From positions 1 through 16,344 of the forward strand of contig CAAHET010000171.1 in the NCBI GenBank assembly GCA_900772565.1: 16,344 nucleotides of DNA. The letters are read 5' to 3'. The position numbers and the translations under genes are program-made. Under the pieces are notes generated by a model that made no database searches, was not told the DNA's origin, and saw only the letters and a program-made list of their open reading frames with translations. The stretch comes from an uncultured Faecalibacterium sp. (GTDB taxonomy: Bacteria; Bacillota; Clostridia; Oscillospirales; Ruminococcaceae). This document shows positions 14,238 to 16,344 of the stretch, one piece after another. The stretch's first letter is position 1. Each line of letters begins with the position of its first letter.

Positions 14238-14996
14238 TTACTTGCTCTGCTCGTTTTCCAGCTTCTGCTTTTTGGCGATGTAGGCTTCCATCTTGGGGGC
14301 TGCCCAGCCGTCCAGATTGGTCTGGCGCTCCCGGGCGATGCCCAGTGCCTGCGCGGGCACATCCTTGGTGATGGTGCTGCCGGCGGCGGTGTAGGCACCA
14401 TCGCCCACCTTGACCGGAGCCACAAGGTTGGTGTTGCAGCCGATGAAGCAGTAATCGCCGATCTGGGTGCGGAACTTATCCTTGCCGTCATAGTTGCAGG
14501 TGACGGTGCCGCAGCCGAAGTTGCAGTATTTGCCAACATCGCTGTCGCCGATGTAGGTCAGGTGGCTCACGGTGTTGCCACGGGCAAAGTTGGAGTTTTT
14601 GGTCTCCACATAGGCGCCCAGATGCACGCCGTAGTCGGTGACAGTGTTCACCCGCACATGGGTGAAGGGGCCGATGTTGTTGTGGGGGCCGATGTGGCTG
14701 CCGTAGATCTGGCTGGCGTTCACGGCAGTGCCCTCGTCCACGGTGCTGTCCTCAATGAGGGTGTTGGGGCCGATAACGCAGCCTGCGCCGATGACCGTCC
14801 TGCCCCGCAGGATGGTGCCCGCAAGGATCACAGCGCCCGGGGCAATGACCACCTCCGGGTCGATCTGTACGGTGCGGCTGTCGATGACAACGCCGTTTGC
14901 AATGTGCTGTACAAGGATGTCCTCGCGGGCAGCCTCAGCGGCGTCCAGCTGTGCCAGAGCAGCGGCACGGGCCTGTTCAGAAATGGAATTCTGCAT
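14238..14996 (-). CDS. Stand-alone GlmU-type glucosamine-1-phosphate acetyltransferase half
   Basis: A 252-residue left-handed beta-helix protein matching only the C-terminal half of GlmU, which acetylates glucosamine-1-phosphate with acetyl-CoA for cell-wall UDP-GlcNAc. Hexapeptide repeats run from about residue 45 to 215. Against E. coli GlmU, the residues I recall as catalytic or binding (R333, K351, H363, Y366, N377, N386, K392) fall at R115, K133, H145, Y148, N159, N168 and K174, a constant offset of 218, so the acetyltransferase site looks intact. The N-terminal uridyltransferase domain is absent. I chose ATG 14996 because AAGGGAGA lies 9 nt upstream; the frame stays open to 15152, but that part has no GlmU likeness. 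A different hexose or sugar-nucleotide acyltransferase is possible. Confidence 0.8.
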   Translation of the reverse strand: MQNSISEQARAAALAQLDAAEAAREDILVQHIANGVVIDSRTVQIDPEVVIAPGAVILAGTILRGRTVIGAGCVIGPNTLIEDSTVDEGTAVNASQIYGSHIGPHNNIGPFTHVRVNTVTDYGVHLGAYVETKNSNFARGNTVSHLTYIGDSDVGKYCNFGCGTVTCNYDGKDKFRTQIGDYCFIGCNTNLVAPVKVGDGAYTAAGSTITKDVPAQALGIARERQTNLDGWAAPKMEAYIAKKQKLENEQSK

Positions 14997-15200
14997 GAAA
15001 AAATCTCCCTTCCCACCAAAGCGCGCGGCGGAAGAGAGACAGGAAAGGCGACCGGAAAATTGTTGCCTGTCCGCCCAGCACTCCCGCTGCGGAAAGCTTT
15101 GTTCCGACAAAATAAAAATGAAAAAGTTACAGGGATAGAAAGTTGTATCCAACAGGGCGAGAAATTGCGTGTATAAACAAAAAACCTCTCGAACTTTCTC
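14997..15200 (-). other. Long putative 5' leader of the glmU-like gene
   Basis: If transcription starts at the proposed promoter (15208-15236), about 205 nt precede the start codon. On the minus strand GGCGGACAGG can pair with CCTGTC...CCGCC around a loop holding CAACAATTTTCCGG. I do not recognise a known riboswitch or T-box, and no glmS-ribozyme-like sequence is evident. No gene is seen here. Confidence 0.35.
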
Positions 15201-15207
15201 CCATTCT

Positions 15208-15236
15208 ATACTACCTTAAAACTTGGAAAATTTCAA
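15208..15236 (-). promoter_or_regulatory. Possible promoter of the glmU-like gene
   Basis: On the minus strand TTGAAA (15236-15231), a 17-bp spacer and TAGTAT (15213-15208) match the consensus at 4 to 5 of 6 positions each. It is the best candidate in this AT-rich divergent region, but it is not strong. Confidence 0.4.
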
Positions 15237-15280
15237 GAGATTTGCATAAAAAATAACAGACAAATTCGGGATTTTGCATG

Positions 15281-15309
15281 GTGGAAAGGAATGGATTTTC
15301 TGGTATAAT
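15281..15309 (+). promoter_or_regulatory. ppdK promoter
   Basis: A perfect extended -10, TGG-TATAAT (15301-15309), with a weak -35 (GTGGAA, 15281-15286) at 17 bp. Start near 15315, leader of about 97 nt. Confidence 0.7.
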
Positions 15310-15364
15310 AGTTTAGCATTCACAAAACAATGTTCATCGTACATCAAGACAAGGCAAACGATGA

Positions 15365-15389
15365 GACCGCGGCTGCCATGCCGCCGGTC
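15365..15389 (+). promoter_or_regulatory. Hairpin in the ppdK leader
   Basis: GACCG-CGGC (15365-15373) pairs with GCCG-C-CGGTC (15380-15389) with a one-base bulge and a six-base loop. It stands 7 bp ahead of the ribosome site GGGAGG (15396-15401). No T-run follows, so it is not a terminator; it may stabilise the message or affect ribosome access. Confidence 0.5.
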
Positions 15390-15411
15390 ACGAATGGGAG
15401 GTAAACAACGC

Positions 15412-16344
15412 ATGAGCAAAAAGTATCTGTACTACTTCAGCGAAGGCAATGACGCTTTCGGCGGTGACAAGGTCACCATGAAGAACACGCTGGGCGGCAA
15501 GGGTGCCGGCCTGGCCGAGATGACCGCAGCCGGTATGCCGGTGCCGCAGGGCTTCACCATCACTACCGACGCCTGCACCCAGTATTATGCAGACGGCCGT
15601 CAGATCAATGACGACATCACTGCTGACATCTTTGAGCACCTCAAGGGTCTGGAAGAGATCACCGGCAAGAAGTTCGGTGACAACACCAACCCCCTGCTGG
15701 TTTCCGTCCGTTCCGGCGCACGTCAGTCCATGCCCGGCATGATGGACACCATCCTGAACCTGGGTCTGAACGACGAGGCTGTTGAGGGTCTGGCAAAGAA
15801 GACCGGCAACGCCCGTTTTGCATACGACTGCTACCGCCGCTTCGTGCAGATGTTCGCCGACGTCGTTATGATGGTCCCGAAGAGCCTGTTCGAGGTCGAG
15901 ATCGACAAGATGAAGGAAGCCAAGGGCGTCAAGAACGACGTGGACCTGACTGCTGACGACCTGAAGGAACTGGTCGGCACCTTCAAGAAGATCTACGAGG
16001 AGAACGAAGGCCGTCCCTTCCCGCAGGATCCCCGCGATCAGCTGATCGAGGCTGTCAAGGCCGTGTTCCGCAGCTGGGATAACCCCCGTGCAAACGTCTA
16101 CCGCAAGATGAACGAGATTCCCTACGAGTGGGGCACCGCTGTCAACGTGCAGCAGATGGCCTTTGGTAACTCCGGCGACCGTTCCGGCACCGGCGTTGCA
16201 TTCACCCGTGACCCCGCCACCGGCGCTAAGAAGCTGATGGGCGAGTACCTGATCAATGCACAGGGCGAGGACGTTGTTGCCGGCGTGCGCACTCCTTCCC
16301 CCATCAGCCACCTGAAGGATCAGATGCCTGAGGTGTACGATCAG
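15412..16344 (+). CDS. ppdK: Pyruvate,phosphate dikinase (3' partial)
   Basis: The first 311 residues of an enzyme normally about 875-880 long; the frame runs off the window. ATG 15412 follows GGGAGG (15396-15401) by 10 nt. The N-terminus MSKKYLYYFSEGNDAFGGDK, the loop LGGKGAGLAEM (27-37), PVPQGFTITTDAC and SVRSGARQSMPGMMDTILN (from residue 98, R100) are diagnostic of the nucleotide-binding domain. It interconverts pyruvate + ATP + Pi with PEP + AMP + PPi, and in anaerobes it often works in PPi-linked glycolysis. The catalytic His domain and PEP domain lie beyond the window. Codon choice favours T-ending Gly, Ala, Val and Arg codons, as in the sugar ATPase at the left edge and unlike the genes between, indicating high expression. 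Confidence 0.97.
   Translation, partial: MSKKYLYYFSEGNDAFGGDKVTMKNTLGGKGAGLAEMTAAGMPVPQGFTITTDACTQYYADGRQINDDITADIFEHLKGLEEITGKKFGDNTNPLLVSVRSGARQSMPGMMDTILNLGLNDEAVEGLAKKTGNARFAYDCYRRFVQMFADVVMMVPKSLFEVEIDKMKEAKGVKNDVDLTADDLKELVGTFKKIYEENEGRPFPQDPRDQLIEAVKAVFRSWDNPRANVYRKMNEIPYEWGTAVNVQQMAFGNSGDRSGTGVAFTRDPATGAKKLMGEYLINAQGEDVVAGVRTPSPISHLKDQMPEVYDQ

Noticed and set aside
15150..15152. Upstream ATG extending the GlmU-like protein by 52 residues
   Set aside because: The extra residues are not GlmU-like, and a good ribosome site precedes ATG 14996.
15388..16311. Minus-strand open frame opposite ppdK
   Set aside because: Shadow of a clear PPDK reading frame on the plus strand, which simply has no stop inside the window.
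1..16344. tRNA, rRNA, prophage, toxin-antitoxin or defence genes
   Set aside because: I looked on both strands and in the gaps between genes and saw none; all sizeable gaps are accounted for by repeats, promoters, leaders and terminators.

Overview
The window looks like chromosome of a high-GC gut Firmicute of the Faecalibacterium / Ruminococcaceae (Oscillospiraceae) type. This is an inference from protein flavour, the strong GC bias of the coding regions, AGGAGG-type ribosome binding sites, the pth-mfd-foldase gene order, and abundant palindromic intergenic repeats of a kind I associate with that group. No taxonomic search was possible.

Layout, left to right. (1) 1-1045 (+): 3' part of an MsmK/UgpC/MalK-type sugar-importer ATPase, closed by a strong terminator. 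(2) 1249-1731 (+): a MarR-family regulator with its own promoter. (3) 1732-2128: repeat-filled intergenic region. (4) 2200-5870 (+): two overlapping genes for a heterodimeric ABC exporter with one degenerate and one consensus ATP site. Its promoter carries an 18-bp near-palindrome that resembles a sequence at the same place in the marR promoter, so the regulator probably controls both itself and the exporter. (5) 6000-7769 (+): a compact GH2 glycosidase with both catalytic glutamates. It meets a leftward operon at a shared bidirectional terminator. (6) 13312-7843 (-): pth, mfd and a PrsA/SurA-like lipoprotein foldase. mfd and the foldase overlap by ATGA; pth and mfd are separated by repeats. 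(7) 14996-13689 (-): a stand-alone GlmU acetyltransferase half and a small membrane-anchored protein. (8) 15412-end (+): 5' part of pyruvate,phosphate dikinase, divergent from the glmU-like gene.

Most genes are housekeeping or ordinary transport genes, and I see no phage, CRISPR, toxin-antitoxin or defence system. The most interesting items are (a) the repeat family: composite inverted units of about 140-160 bp whose hairpin stems change sequence between copies while staying paired; (b) the putative MarR operator shared by the marR and exporter promoters; and (c) the GlmU C-terminal half as a separate gene with all acetyltransferase residues intact and no uridyltransferase half.
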